Positions 12,501 through 25,084 of a stretch of DNA of 64,000 nt are shown here, piece after piece (within the stretch, counting starts at the first letter, position 1; each line of letters starts with the position of its first letter). The notes under the pieces were generated by a model. The model was not told the origin of the DNA. It saw only the letters and a program-made list of their open reading frames with translations, and ran no database searches. The translations under genes and the position numbers were made by a program. The stretch comes from Riptortus pedestris (taxonomy: Eukaryota; Arthropoda; Insecta; Hemiptera; Alydidae): contig CM032228.1 of assembly GCA_019009955.1 (NCBI GenBank), positions 209,811,001 to 209,875,000 of the forward strand, written 5' to 3'.

Positions 12501-15500
12501 ATTTCATTTCATTTAGAATAATTATGATTGTATATTTAATTTCATTTAGAATGATTTTACATTTAATTTCATTTAGAATAATTGTGATAGTACATTTAAT
12601 TTCATTTAGAATAATTATGATTGTACATTTAATTTCACTTAGAATGATTTTACATTTAATATCATTTAGAATAATTATGATTGTATATTTAATTTCATTT
12701 AGAATGATTTTACATTTAATTTCATTTAGAATGATTTTACACTTAATTTCATTTAGAGTAATTATGATCGACCATTTAATTTCACTTAGAATGATTTTAC
12801 ATTTATTTTCATTTAGATTAATTATGATTGAATATTGAATTTCATTTAGAATGATTTTACATTTCATTTCAGTTAGAATGATTTTACATTTCATTTCATT
12901 TAGAATAATTATGATTGTATATTGAATTTCATTTAGAATGATTTTACATTTCATTTCATTTAGAATAATTATGATTGTATATTGAATTTCATTTAGAATG
13001 ATTTTACATTTCATTTCATTTAGAATGATTTTACATTTCATTTCATTTAGAATAATTATGATTGTATATTGAATTTCATTTAGAATGATTTTACATTTCA
13101 TTTCATTTAGAATAATTATGATTGTATATTGAATTTCATTTAGAATGATTTTACATTTAATTTCATTTAGAATAATTATGATTGTATATTGAATTTCATT
13201 TAGAATGATTTTACATTTCATTTCATTTAGAATGATATTACATTTAATTTCATTTAGAATAATTATGATTGTATATTGAATTTCATTTAGAATGATTTTA
13301 CATTTAATTTCATTTAGAATAATTATGATTGTATATTTAATTTCATTTAGAATGATATTACATTTAATTTCATTTAGAATAATTGTGATAGTACATTTAA
13401 TTTCATTTAGAATAATTATGATTGTACATTTAATTTCACTTAGAATGATTTTACATTTAATATCATTTAGAATAATTATGATTGTATATTTAATTTCATT
13501 TAGAATGATTTTACATTTAATTTCATTTAGAATGATTTTACACTTAATTTCATTTAGAGTAATTATGATCGACCATTTAATTTCATTTAGAATGATTTTA
13601 CATTTAATTTCATTTAGAATGATTTTACATTTCATTTCATTTAGAATAATTATGATTGTATATTGAATTTCATTTAGAATGATTTTACATTTCATTTCAT
13701 TTAGAATAATTATGATTGTATATTGAATTTCATTTAGAATGATTTTACATTTAATTTCATTTAGAATAATTATGATTGTATATTGAATTTCATTTAGAAT
13801 GATTTTACATTTCATTTCATTTAGAATAATTATGATTGTATATTTAATTTCATTTAGAATGATTTTACATTTAATTTCATTTAGAATAATTGTGATAGTA
13901 CATTTAATTTCATTTAGAATAATTATGATTGTACATTTAATTTCACTTAGAATGATTTTACATTTAATATCATTTAGAATAATTATGATTGTATATTTAA
14001 TTTCATTTAGAATGATTTTACATTTAATTTCATTTAGAATGATTTTACACTTAATTTCATTTAGAGTAATTATGATCGACCATTTAATTTCACTTAGAAT
14101 GATTTTACATTTATTTTCATTTAGATTAATTATGATTGAATATTGAATTTCATTTAGAATGATTTTACATTTCATTTCAGTTAGAATGATTTTACATTTC
14201 ATTTCATTTAGAATAATTATGATTGTATATTGAATTTCATTTAGAATGATTTTACATTTCATTTCATTTAGAATAATTATGATTGTATATTGAATTTCAT
14301 TTAGAATGATTTTACATTTAATTTCATTTAGAATGATTTTACATTTCATTTCATTTAGAATAATTATGATTGTATATTGAATTTCATTTAGAATGATTTT
14401 ACATTTCATTTCATTTAGAATAATTATGATTGTATATTTAATTTCATTTAGAATGATTTTACATTTAATTTCATTTAGAATAATTGTGATAGTACATTTA
14501 ATTTCATTTAGAATAATTATGATAGTACATTTAATTTCACTTAGAATGATTTACATTTAATATCATTTAGAATAATTATGATTGTATATTTAATTTCATT
14601 TAGAATGATTTTACATTTAATTTCATTTAGATTGATTTTACACTTAATTTCATTTAGAGTAATTATGATCGACCATTTAATTTCACTTAGAATGATTTTA
14701 CATTTATTTTCATTTAGATTAATTATGATTGAATATTGAATTTCATTTAGAATGATTTTACATTTCATTTCAGTTAGAATGATTTTACATTTCATTTCAT
14801 TTAGAATAATTATGATTGTATATTGAATTTCATTTAGAATGATTTTACATTTCATTTCATTTAGAATAATTATGATTGTATATTGAATTTCATTTAGAAT
14901 GATTTTACATTTAATTTCATTTAGAATGATTTTACATTTCATTTCATTTAGAATAATTATGATTGTATATTTAATTTCATTTAGAATGATTTTACATTTC
15001 ATTTCATTTAGAATAATTATGATTGTATATTGAATTTCATTTAGAATGATTTTACATTTAATTTCATTTAGAATAATTTTGATTGTATATTGAATTTCAT
15101 TTAGAATGATTTTACATTTCATTTCATTTAGAATAATTATGATTGTATATTTAATTTCATTTAGAATGATTTTACATTTAATTTCATTTAGAATAATTGT
15201 GATAGTACATTTAATTTCATTTAGAATAATTATGATTGTACATTTAATTTCACTTAGAATGATTTTACATTTAATATCATTTAGAATAATTATGATTGTA
15301 TATTTAATTTCATTTAGAATGATTTTACATTTAATTTCATTTAGAATGATTTTACACTTAATTTCATTTAGAGTAATTATGATCGACCATTTAATTTCAC
15401 TTAGAATGATTTTACATTTATTTTCATTTAGATTAATTATGATTGAATATTGAATTTCATTTAGAATGATTTTACATTTCATTTCAGTTAGAATGATTTT

Positions 15501-17551
15501 ACATTTCATTTCATTTAGAATAATTATGATTGTATATTGAATTTCATTTAGAATGATTATACATTTCATTTCATTTAGAATAATTATGATTGTATATTGA
15601 ATTTCATTTAGAATGATTTTACATTTAATTTCATTTAGAATGATTTTACATTTCATTTCATTTAGAATAATTATGATTGTATATTGAATTTCATTTAGAA
15701 TGATTTTACATTTCATTTCATTTAGAATAATTATGATTGTATATTGAATTTCATTTAGAATGATTTTACATTTAATTTCATTTAGAATAATTATGATTGT
15801 ATATTGAATTTCATTTAGAATGATTTTACATTTCATTTCATTTAGAATGATATTACATTTAATTTCATTTAGAATAATTATGATTGTATATTGAATTTCA
15901 TTTAGAATGATTTTACATTTAATTTCATTTAGAATAATTATGATTGTATATTTAATTTCATTTAGAATGATTTTACATTTAATTTCATTTAGAATAATTG
16001 TGATAGTACATTTAATTTCATTTAGAATAATTATGATTGTACATTTAATTTCACTTAGAATGATTTTACATTTAATATCATTTAGAATAATTATGATTGT
16101 ATATTTAATTTCATTTAGAATGATTTTACATTTAATTTCATTTAGAATGATTTTACACTTAATTTCATTTAGAGTAATTATGATCGACCATTTAATTTCA
16201 TTTAGAATGATTTTACATTTAATTTCATTTAGAATGATTTTACATTTCATTTCATTTAGAATAATTATGATTGTATATTGAATTTCATTTAGAATGATTT
16301 TACATTTCATTTCATTTAGAATAATTATGATTGTATATTGAATTTCATTTAGAATGATTTTACATTTAATTTCATTAAGAATAATTATGATTGTATATTT
16401 AATTTTATTTAGAATGATTTTACATTTAATTTCATTTAGAATAATTATGATTGTATATTTAATTTCATTTAGAATGATTTTACATTTTATTTCATTTAGA
16501 ATAATTGTGATAGTACATTTAATTTCATTTAGAATAATTATGATAGTACATTTAATTTCACTTAGAATGATTTTACATTTATTTTCATTTAGATTAATTA
16601 TGATTGAATATTGAATTTCATTTAGAATGATTTTACATTTAATTTCATTTAGAATGATTTTATATTTCATTTCATTTAGAGTAATTATGATCGACCATTT
16701 AATTTCACTAAGAATGATTTTACATTTATTTTCATTTAGATTAATTATGATTGAAAATTTAAATTCAGATACAATGATTTTACATATCATTTCATTTAGA
16801 ATGATTTTACATTTATTTTCATTTAGATTAATTATGATTGAATATTGAATTTCATTTAGAATGATTTTACATTTCATTTCATTTGGAATAATTATGATTG
16901 TATATTGAATTTCATTTAGAATGATTTTACATTTCATTTCATTTAGGATGATTTTACATATCATTTCATTATATTGAATTTCTTTTAGAATGATTTTACA
17001 TTTCATTTCATTTAGAATAATTATGATTGTATATTGAATTTCATTTAGAATGATTTTACATTTAATTTCATTTAGAATAATTATGATTGTATATTGAATT
17101 TCATTTAGAATGATTTTACATTTAATTTCATTTAGAATGATTTTACATTTAATTTCATTTAGAATAATTATGATTGTATATTGAATTTCATTTAGAATGA
17201 TTTTACATTTAATTTCATTTAGAATAATTATGATTGTATATTTAATTTCATTTAGAATGATTTTACATTTAATTTCATTTAGAATAATTGTGATAGTACA
17301 TTTAATTTCATTTAGAATAATTATGATTGTACATTTAATTTCACTTAGAATGATTTTACATTTAATATCATTTAGTATAATTATGATTGTATATTGAATT
17401 TCATTTAGAATGATTTTATGTTTAATTTCATTTAGAATGATTTTACACTTAATTTCATTTAGAGAAATTATGATCGTCCATTTAATTTCACTTAGAATGA
17501 TTTTACATTTAATATCATTTAGTATAATTATGATTGTATATTTAATTTCAT
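6521..17551. repeat. 11-kb satellite of 27-bp and 33-bp units with higher-order repeats
   Basis: An uninterrupted tandem array made from two related monomers. The 27-mer contains AATGATTTTACATTTCATTT and the 33-mer contains AATAATTATGATTGTATATT. Both end in the shared TTTCATTTAG. They often alternate (60-bp dimer), with occasional runs of the same monomer. A rare monomer carrying GATCGACC recurs at about 8394, 9108, 10719, 11518, 12052, 12766, 13567, 14074, 14667, 15381, 16182 and 16689. The spacing 714-801-507-593 repeats, giving a 2,615-bp higher-order unit from about 12052. Unit lengths are multiples of three and one strand is stop-free, so very long open frames arise. Confidence 0.97.
8851..8955. 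repeat. degraded seam inside the satellite
   Basis: Over about 100 bp the monomers lose their C residues and become almost pure A/T (TTTAAATTTAATTTAATTTA and variants). The surrounding phase stays readable. The position corresponds to about 12509-12613 in the better preserved 714-bp block, so this is a decayed version of regular monomers. Confidence 0.8.
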
Positions 17552-17746
17552 TTTCATTTTGTTAAAATTATATTTAATTAAATTTTTAGATAAATATATC
17601 AAATATTGACTCAAGTTGAGTTTTACTGTTGTCACATTATTAAGAAGGCCCTTAACTTTATTTTAGAATACTGAACGAGTGCATTAAAATAAAATTTTAA
17701 AAAATGGAAAAGTTGCTATATTTTCACAACGTACATGTGATAAAAT
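17552..17746. other. satellite flank, no gene recognised
   Basis: AT-rich sequence immediately right of the array. The last monomer dissolves at TTTCATTTTCATTTTG. Confidence 0.5.
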
Positions 17747-17965
17747 AAGACGCCCGTCATGAAGGTGATGCGTAAACTAGACAGATGTCCCATGCACTGG
17801 AATATGATACGCCGATGATCTTATCTACCCATCTATTCTCTATTTCTCCCGTAATTAGAAGGTTTTGGAAAAAGGAATTAAAGTGGTCGTTGGACGTGAG
17901 ATTTTTAGTGACTGAAGTACTTGAAGATAAAATCGGGTGAGTAGAAGTGGGGGTTACAATAGCCT
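17747..17965 (-). mobile_element. family A fragment (3' end)
   Basis: Minus-oriented and diverged. It has CCCGTCATG..TGCGTAAACTAG, then a degraded AGATGTCCCATGCA, TATTCTCTATTTCTCC and GTGAGTAGAAGTGGGGG. These match in order the 3' end of better copies, for example 52788-52900. Confidence 0.5.
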
Positions 17966-20202
17966 GTTTACAAAAAAAGGTAACTAGTTAAATAAATAAA
18001 TAAAGTATCCGTCTAGAGTCCAAGCACCTAGTGAGTAACTGTTGTAAAAAATGACTAAAATGGCCGTCAATGTGTGAACCGTGACTAATAAATCATTTTC
18101 GTTGTTACATAAATGTACCACATGTTTTACCTGCATAGCAGAGGTCACTACCATACCCGACTACCTGAAAGGGATGTTTAAAATTATCTATTAGATTTTA
18201 AAACTATAGATTACTCGTGTCAGTAGCATATTCTGTTTATATGCACGAATTGTTGAAGATGCTATGACATAACTGCTTAAGACTAGTTCCAGCGTCTCAT
18301 GAACCATGGTGACCTCCGTTCAGGAGGTAAACAACTGACTAACGATGGGTGAAGTCTTCATAAAATATGAACTTACAAGATGTCTTCCATTTAGCACACC
18401 ACTCTTGGAATTTGAACTTAGACGATCTAGTACAAAAATTTTTCCTTCCCCTGACTTACCCCACATAATTTACAGCTTACATATATTAAAATAGTATTGC
18501 TAGCCCACAAACTTTGGATATCCCGTTACATCCGAACAAACACAGCTTTGGATTAGATAAACTGACTCCCACCAATTGGAATACAATTTTCCTTGTTCAC
18601 TACCTCTCCAGTAACTTAGTCTTACAGAATGAAAGAGGCCCTAAGCTGAACTAATCCGTTCTAGAAGTACAGCTGGTTTGTTAACAGTATACTTTAAGTG
18701 TGTGGATAACAGTTGTTTGAGTGTTGATAAACGTTGTTGATGAAGTCACATTGTCAATTTACTCTCCTTTCCAAAATGTCTACTTTAGACCTTCACAGTC
18801 TAGAGTATTTGTGGTTAAATATTTGCCTCATTAATAATCCTTGGATAGTAGTAACTTTCTATCGTCTAAAGGACTTTCTGTCAAAATATCCCATATTATA
18901 ATGTAAATAACACAAGAGAACTACCCTAGTTCTCAAATGAAAATACCGCATCGGAATCAAAATGTTCATTTTAATTCAATAATGTAGTAGTATGTTAACA
19001 TTAGTTCATCAATTTTACGATTATTAAATGCCCTATACTCATTGAGTAATCATTATTCCTTAGGTAAGTTTCTTTTAAGACGACCAGTTATTTGTTTGTA
19101 AATTTCCACTACCTCTTAGCCTACTAGCCAACTACCTCATCTCATGCGTGTAGGGGAGGGGACGATTAAAAATATACCGGGTTTTCAAGCTTTTATGCTT
19201 ACTTCGTCTATGGGAAGGAATTACAATACAAATTATTCATGCTCATAAAAGAATATGAAGCCCACTGATTTTTAAACATTGTATTTGGGGACTGTTTATT
19301 TTTTTTTCTTCCCTCGATTGAAGGAATTGATTTGGCCGTCTTTGGTTTCCCGTTTATTTGGCTTACTCGAATTGCAGCAGCTTGCATTATGAGATCCTCT
19401 AGCCAATGCTTTTTTTTTTGGATATGCACAATCTAGAGAAAATCTTCTGAGCGGACAGTTATAGATATGCTCGGTTCTAGGAATCTTCTTAATTATTCGG
19501 AGTAATCATTCACGTTCGAAATGTGTAACCTTAAATACAACCCGCAGAGAGGCGAATGCATCATACCACCTTATTGCAAATAGTTATTAAGGGACCAGGT
19601 TGCTTTTCAGTCGTTCATCTAATTTCTGGTGGTATTAACCCCCCCCCCCCTTCTCTTTATCTATCCGGCAATTAGTATATCCCTCTTTAATGCAATTATT
19701 ATATTATTGAGTTTAATTTTATTTTAGCCTATGCTACATTCATGCAGTTTTGTCTTAAGAAATAGAAATTGTCTTCGCCACCGATATTACTTACGCAAGT
19801 AACCAAGCATTTTCCAACAACTGTCACTGCCAAAACATAAGGAGTGAAGAAGACTTGTCCAGGTCTTCATTCAAGGCTCTTTATTGAGAAGAAGAATAGT
19901 TAAAATACGGTATTTAAATTTTTAACTGGAGGTTCGCTTTTTTTAAAATTACAGAAAATATATTTACCAACATTCTGGGAGTAAAAAATAAAAATATATA
20001 ATAAAATATTGAATGATGCAACTTTAAATAAAATAAAAGTATAGTCGTTTTATAGAACATAAGAGAAAAAATTTGATCGAATAGAAAATATTTTCTGAGT
20101 TAATCATGTAAAACAATTAGCATGTTTTTGCTCCAGATATTTTTTAAGTCCGAACTATCGATCTGATAAATAAATATTTGTAAATATATATATATATATA
20201 TT

Positions 20203-20237
<35 letters not shown>

Positions 20238-21191
20238 GTTGTCCTTAAGACTTTCTTCATACAGAAACTATAGAGAAAATATTTTAGTGTTTCACACTCC
20301 ACTAAGTAGCAGATGGGACAAGCCTCTTAAATATTATTTCTATAAAACCTTTTACTCTAATAACATTTTTTATGGCTATATCTCTCGTATGTCTGAATAG
20401 TGATGAAAGCTTTATTAAGACTTTATCGGGAAAGCGAAGTTGTCATTTGAAAATCAATCTTATAAATCTTACAGTTGGAAGAAAAACAAGAGCATTGAGC
20501 CCCTTCCAATGTCGTCCTCTGTCAGCAGGTTTTCCTCCTCCCCTACTGCCCCTTCAGTCATCATGGCTGTCCAATCCAATGGGTTTCCATGTCTCCCTGT
20601 GGAAATTGTTTTGAGCGGGCGACTTGTACAAAATCATATCGTGCTCTGTGTTGTCCAATGTTCATAGCCGCCAATATAATTTTTCTTGTGTGCTGTTGCA
20701 ACACATTTTTCATCTTAAACATTCATTTAACAGCCATTTTGAAATATTTAACATTCAATTGAAGATCTGACCTCGTCTGATATTGACTTCTAGTTGAAAA
20801 TAAACAAACTCTTAAATACGTTTCTTACGGGTCTGTTGATGCCTCTCAGTCCTTAATTTCTCAGAAATAATTATAATAGAGTCTTCCTACACACACTACT
20901 ACTACTGCTATAAAGTCTGCTATATGTACGGGTGTACAGTTTTATTTTTGACGTGTTTCTCTTCAAACATCAGGAATGGGAATAAAATAGGCAACCAAAC
21001 ACCCCTACTCATCTATTATTATTTTACCTAAATTTCTTCTTTAGCCTTTGTACGTCTCATTTAGCAAGAGAATCTGTGCAGATGCTGGACTGACTTCAAT
21101 CTTTTTTTCAGAAAACACGACTAGTTTGCGGATTCAATATAAGTAAAGCAAGATCTGTAGCCGTCTTTTGCCTATTCTTCGGCCTTTTGTA
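17966..21191. other. no gene recognised
   Basis: Over 3 kb of AT-rich DNA. It holds a C-run near 19640, (TA)n at 20187-20200 and (GT)n at 20206-20232. Small open frames at 19208-19429 (-), 20372-20614 (+) and 20440-20667 (+) show no family signature and are probably chance. The stretch 20480-20660 is less AT-rich than its surroundings, but I cannot name it. Confidence 0.5.
20206..20232. repeat. (GT)n microsatellite
   Basis: Pure TG repeat directly after a short TA tract. Confidence 0.93.
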
Positions 21192-21315
21192 TTAGCAGAT
21201 TTCCCTTAAGGGAAATCAGTTATTGAGGATGTACTCATGACGAGATTTCCGAAATTTTTCTTCAAATGTGTATCGATCGTACCTAGGAGATGACGAAAAT
21301 GAGGTCCGTTCAAAA

Positions 21316-21371
<56 letters not shown>

Positions 21372-21806
21372 CTGTTACCGCTCTAACGGTTGCATTTATA
21401 GTTTAATCGTTACCAAACTTGATATTTAGTCGTTTTATGTAAAAAGACAAATCAAGTTCGTTAATGGCTGAAATCGGACCAGTGGGAGGGGGGGTTTAGA
21501 GGGGAGGATTTTCGAAAATTCAAAATATATCCGTTACTATACGTCGGATCGAAAATTTGTATTGAATCAATCTTATTGCAAATTAAATGAACTATTAATA
21601 TTGTTCTATACATTATTCCCTATCTTGAATATTAATCGAGATATTTGAATTTTTATTAAATGTGGGCGGGTAACGGACGAAAGTGAGTTTCCCGCCAAAA
21701 GCTAGTTCGGCCGTTTTCGTAACTGTATGGCTCTCGTGAAATTTCTCTATTGTAATACTTCACGTGGGAAATCTGCTTAGTTTACGCAGCCCCTGCGTGA
21801 CGGGCT
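21192..21806 (+). mobile_element. family A element, near-complete
   Basis: A good reference copy. The 5' end is TTAGCAGATTTCCC followed by TTAAGGGAAATCAG, so the perfect palindrome TTTCCCTTAAGGGAAA lies at 21199. The 5' domain includes GATGACGAAAATGAGGTC. The core is (TA)n at 21318-21367. The 3' half has GCTCTAACGGTTGCA, GCTGAAATCGGACCAGTGGG and ATATCCGTTACTATACG. The 3' end is GGGAAATCTGCTTAG followed by the ACGCAGCCCCTGCGT hairpin and GACGG. The 12-mer AGCAGATTTCCC near the start recurs inverted just inside the 3' hairpin. Confidence 0.85.
21318..21367. repeat. (TA)n microsatellite
   Basis: TA core of the family A copy. Confidence 0.95.
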
Positions 21807-22885
21807 TTTGTCCTAAGAGTAAGTTACACACTTTGAATTCACATAAACTCCTTAAACCCACCAACTAGCAAAAAGAAGCAATCTAAACCACCTGACAATC
21901 CATCTATCTACATCAATCCCTAGTTAGGGGTTGAATAACTAAACACCATTATTTCTTGCCATTTTGTTACCTTTTCAGTTTCTACAGTCAATGTATCGAA
22001 GATGTCATTCTCCAACTCGGAGGACGAACCACTTTTTTGGACCATTTAAACCCCTTTACGGTAGGCGTTCAGTGCAAAAGACAGATGCTTCAAGATCTGC
22101 AATGAATGTCTGCTGTATTTAGTGCTTGAAAGAGTAAATTTGTTGTGTCCAGAGGAAATCCCAAAACGAAAAAAGTTATTTCATCTTTTAGTCTATTATC
22201 GTTTTTTTCATTTCATATTTTAGTCTCACTAATGGCTATGAACTCGATTTGTTTGTAGTTAATTTCAAAAGTTTTATAGTCCGATTTCAAAGCGAAAACG
22301 TTTACTTTTAAGAACTCTCTGGTTTTCGAGGTTGTCAAATGCAAATCATTTTTAAGTCCCTAAAACTGGCTTTTGTACTCAACTTGGAGAACCAAGGGTT
22401 TCGAACAGCTAACCTATGGGTCTTTTCCATCAATATTTGTACTCAATATAATAAATAACATTCTAATTCATTGTTATTGACCATACTGTTGAATATGAAC
22501 ATGCTATAGCCTTGCTTTTTGCCTCTCCCGTGTGGCTTATTTCGTTCTCCTTTCCTTTGAGCAGTTACTTGATCTAGCCTGATAACTCTAATCAAATCTT
22601 TTAAAACATTAACATGATTTCTTTAAAACATTCAGGAAAAACATTTACGGTTCCTTGACTTGCGCTCACAATAAGTGGTAAGCAATATTGTAGTATGTAT
22701 TGTCATATCACAATCTGCCACCGTAAGTCCTTCAGGATATTGAAGAAGATACCCGTATACATAGTTTTCAATAGTTTTGAACTTCCCACTCCCATGTGTG
22801 CCCGATTAGGCTCCAGAAAAAATTGTGTTTTTTCCCCAAACTGAAATCCTCAAGGAAATTTCGACGGCACTTTTGAACAAAATTT
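21807..22885. other. no gene recognised
   Basis: AT-rich sequence without a supportable gene or repeat. Confidence 0.5.
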
Positions 22886-23050
22886 CAGTACGAATTGTGG
22901 TTAAGGCTTTTGACTATAATAGCAATGATACAGTAAGAGTCCTGGTTCGATTCCTACATGGGTAATATGAATTCAATTTGTAATGAACTACTAAATATAA
23001 TTCTTGGTCCTATTCTTGCAAGGGAGATTGACAACACGTTTTCAGTTAGA
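22886..23050 (+). repeat. tRNA-derived SINE, partial
   Basis: Contains a clear Pol III B-box, GGTTCGATTCC (22944-22954). It is preceded by GTGGTTAAGGCTTTTGACTA and followed by ACATGGGTAATATGAATTCA. That layout matches the SINE heads at 48783 and 56090. The 3' segment is diverged or short. Confidence 0.65.
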
Positions 23051-23792
23051 ACAACCCAATTCTGTATGTATATAGTGCTCAGGGGACCCTAAGTTACCAT
23101 TTATATCATCACCAGCATATAAAAAAGAAAAGTTTGCCGGAAGTTATGGGGTGTGCTTCCAGAGCAACCTTTGTGAGAAATCGCTCGGGCTTCCCGAGTA
23201 GCCCTTGCCCATTCAGTCTCTAGTGGAGCCCACTCACCTGCCTTGGGCAGCAGTCACCCAAGCCCTTGTAATCCTCCCTAACAGGAATAAAAATAGTGAA
23301 AAAAATTTATAAATCAACATTTGTAGAATTTACATCCTATCTATAATTCATACAATCTCTGAGAGCACACATTCATGCCTTACAAAAGCTGTCGTCCATA
23401 GTCACCGAGCCCTAATTTTATTCTTAATTTAAAACAAATAATTTGTCCATTCTTCCGTGCTTTAATGTTTGCAAGACTTAACACTGAGACACCAGCATGA
23501 CAGCATATATTCGCCACGATATAATGGAGTAAATTGTAGCGATGACAGGACGTGCACTAATTGAAGTAAGCCATGCCTAAACCGAACGGACATAAGCCCT
23601 TAATTCCGATGGAGTGCTCGGAGAATTAGACATGTCCCAGCTGTCACACAAACTAAAGCCCTCTAAGTCCAAGGAGCTCTCTCCCTCTTTCGGGGTAGAA
23701 TATATCTAAAAATCAACTGGTTCAAGGATATACACTTGTAGTTGGGTGATATTTATCAAGTAAACATTCAGCATTAACTTTAAAATATTAAG
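23051..23792. other. no gene recognised; a GC-richer patch at 23140-23290
   Basis: Otherwise AT-rich. The patch 23140-23290 (TTCCCGAGTAGCCC, GGAGCCCACTCACC, CTTGGGCAGCAGTCACC) looks like a short retroposon or older coding debris. I cannot assign it. Confidence 0.45.
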
Positions 23793-24280
23793 ATTCCGTC
23801 ACGCAGGGGCTGCATTAACTAAGCAGATTTCCCATGTGCGCCACGTATTTGCATTTATCTCAAAACATAAATATTCAATGAGAACAATATTTGGTATTTG
23901 AGCTTCAAATAATATGTTTTATAACATAATAGAATATTGTTAATGTGAGATGACTAGGAGTGGGGGTTTACTCAGGACCAGAAACTATAAAATGCAAATA
24001 TATCTGTTAATAAAGAAGATAGTGAAAAAATGTACATGATAATATTTATAGAACATTATATTTGCAATAAGATTGGTTCTATACTATTTTTCGATCCGAC
24101 GCATAACAACGAAGATATTAAGAATTTTCGAAATTCTCCCCTTCTAAACCCCCCCCCCTCCTACTAGTCTGATTTCAGCCGTTAACGAACTTGATATTTC
24201 TTTTTGTATAAAACGATTATATATCAATTTTGGTAACGATAAGACTAAAATTGCGACCGCTAGAGTGGTAACAGACAAAT

Positions 24281-24333
<53 letters not shown>

Positions 24334-24375
24334 AAGTTTTGAACAGAACTTCCCTTAAGGGAAATCTGCTAATAT
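23793..24375 (-). mobile_element. family A element, minus orientation, 5' domain internally deleted
   Basis: Starts with CCGTCACGCAGGGGCTGC and AAGCAGATTTCCCA. The body includes GCAATAAGATTGGTTCT, a C-rich CTAAACCCCCCCCCTCC and TGATTTCAGCCGTTAACGAA. After the (TA)n core it jumps directly to TTTTGAACAGAAC and the TTCCCTTAAGGGAAATCTGC end. About 100 bp of the usual 5' domain is missing. Confidence 0.82.
24286..24331. repeat. (TA)n microsatellite
   Basis: TA core of the family A copy. Confidence 0.95.
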
Positions 24376-25084
24376 ATATTTCATGAACAGCCCTTGTTTG
24401 GTAAAAGAGTATAATAACCCTTTGTGTTAATTATAAAAGATCTACGATAAATTGTATTTCATTTTTTTTTTCTGTCCAGTAATTTCGATGAAATTTCAGC
24501 AATTGTGAAATTCAATAAGAACGCCTCGCAATTTCCCATTTAGCAACTTTTTAAAAAAACGACAAGATAAACAATTGTAATTTTTAAGTCCATAAAATAA
24601 TATGCAAAACATACTAATGTCAATTGATGCAACTCTAAATATAAAAAAATAGATTCAATTTTAAATATATCTTACTTTGAACACTCGGGATGATAATTTT
24701 CTGGTGTCCAATGAAAAAAGTTGATGGATGAGTGCGATATGTTATCAGGAGTATGGTATGTTTTGTTGGAAGGGGAACAATGAAGTGATATGCAGTTTGA
24801 TTTTAGTTTCTGAAACCTGTGCGATGAGCAAACATGATAATACTTGACTCAGGCTGGAAGTTAAATTTGTAGATGCAATATTTAAATTATATTAGTGAAG
24901 TATGACACATATAATAAACAAACGGTTAACTACAAAGACTAGGCGAACTATACATTTATACGGGTAACATTAAATTTAATAATATACTTTTGATTACAAA
25001 AAATATATAGCGTAAATAAAATAAAAACTCTTGGATTAAAAATTTAATTGACGTTGGTAGGATCTTTATAACGAGGAAACCTCC
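24376..25084. other. no gene recognised
   Basis: AT-rich sequence, no supportable feature. Confidence 0.5.

Noticed and set aside
7126..17006. Long minus-strand open frames (267-1,204 codons) and shorter plus-strand frames in the satellite as protein genes
   Set aside because: They come from tandem monomers of 27 and 33 bp that are stop-free in phase. They start and stop at monomer indels, and no promoter or splice context is seen.
6521..17551. CRISPR-like array
   Set aside because: There are no unique spacers between constant repeats, and the context is eukaryotic. It is a satellite.
19208..19429. 73-codon minus-strand frame as a gene
   Set aside because: Lys-rich and AT-driven composition, with no family motif or splice context.
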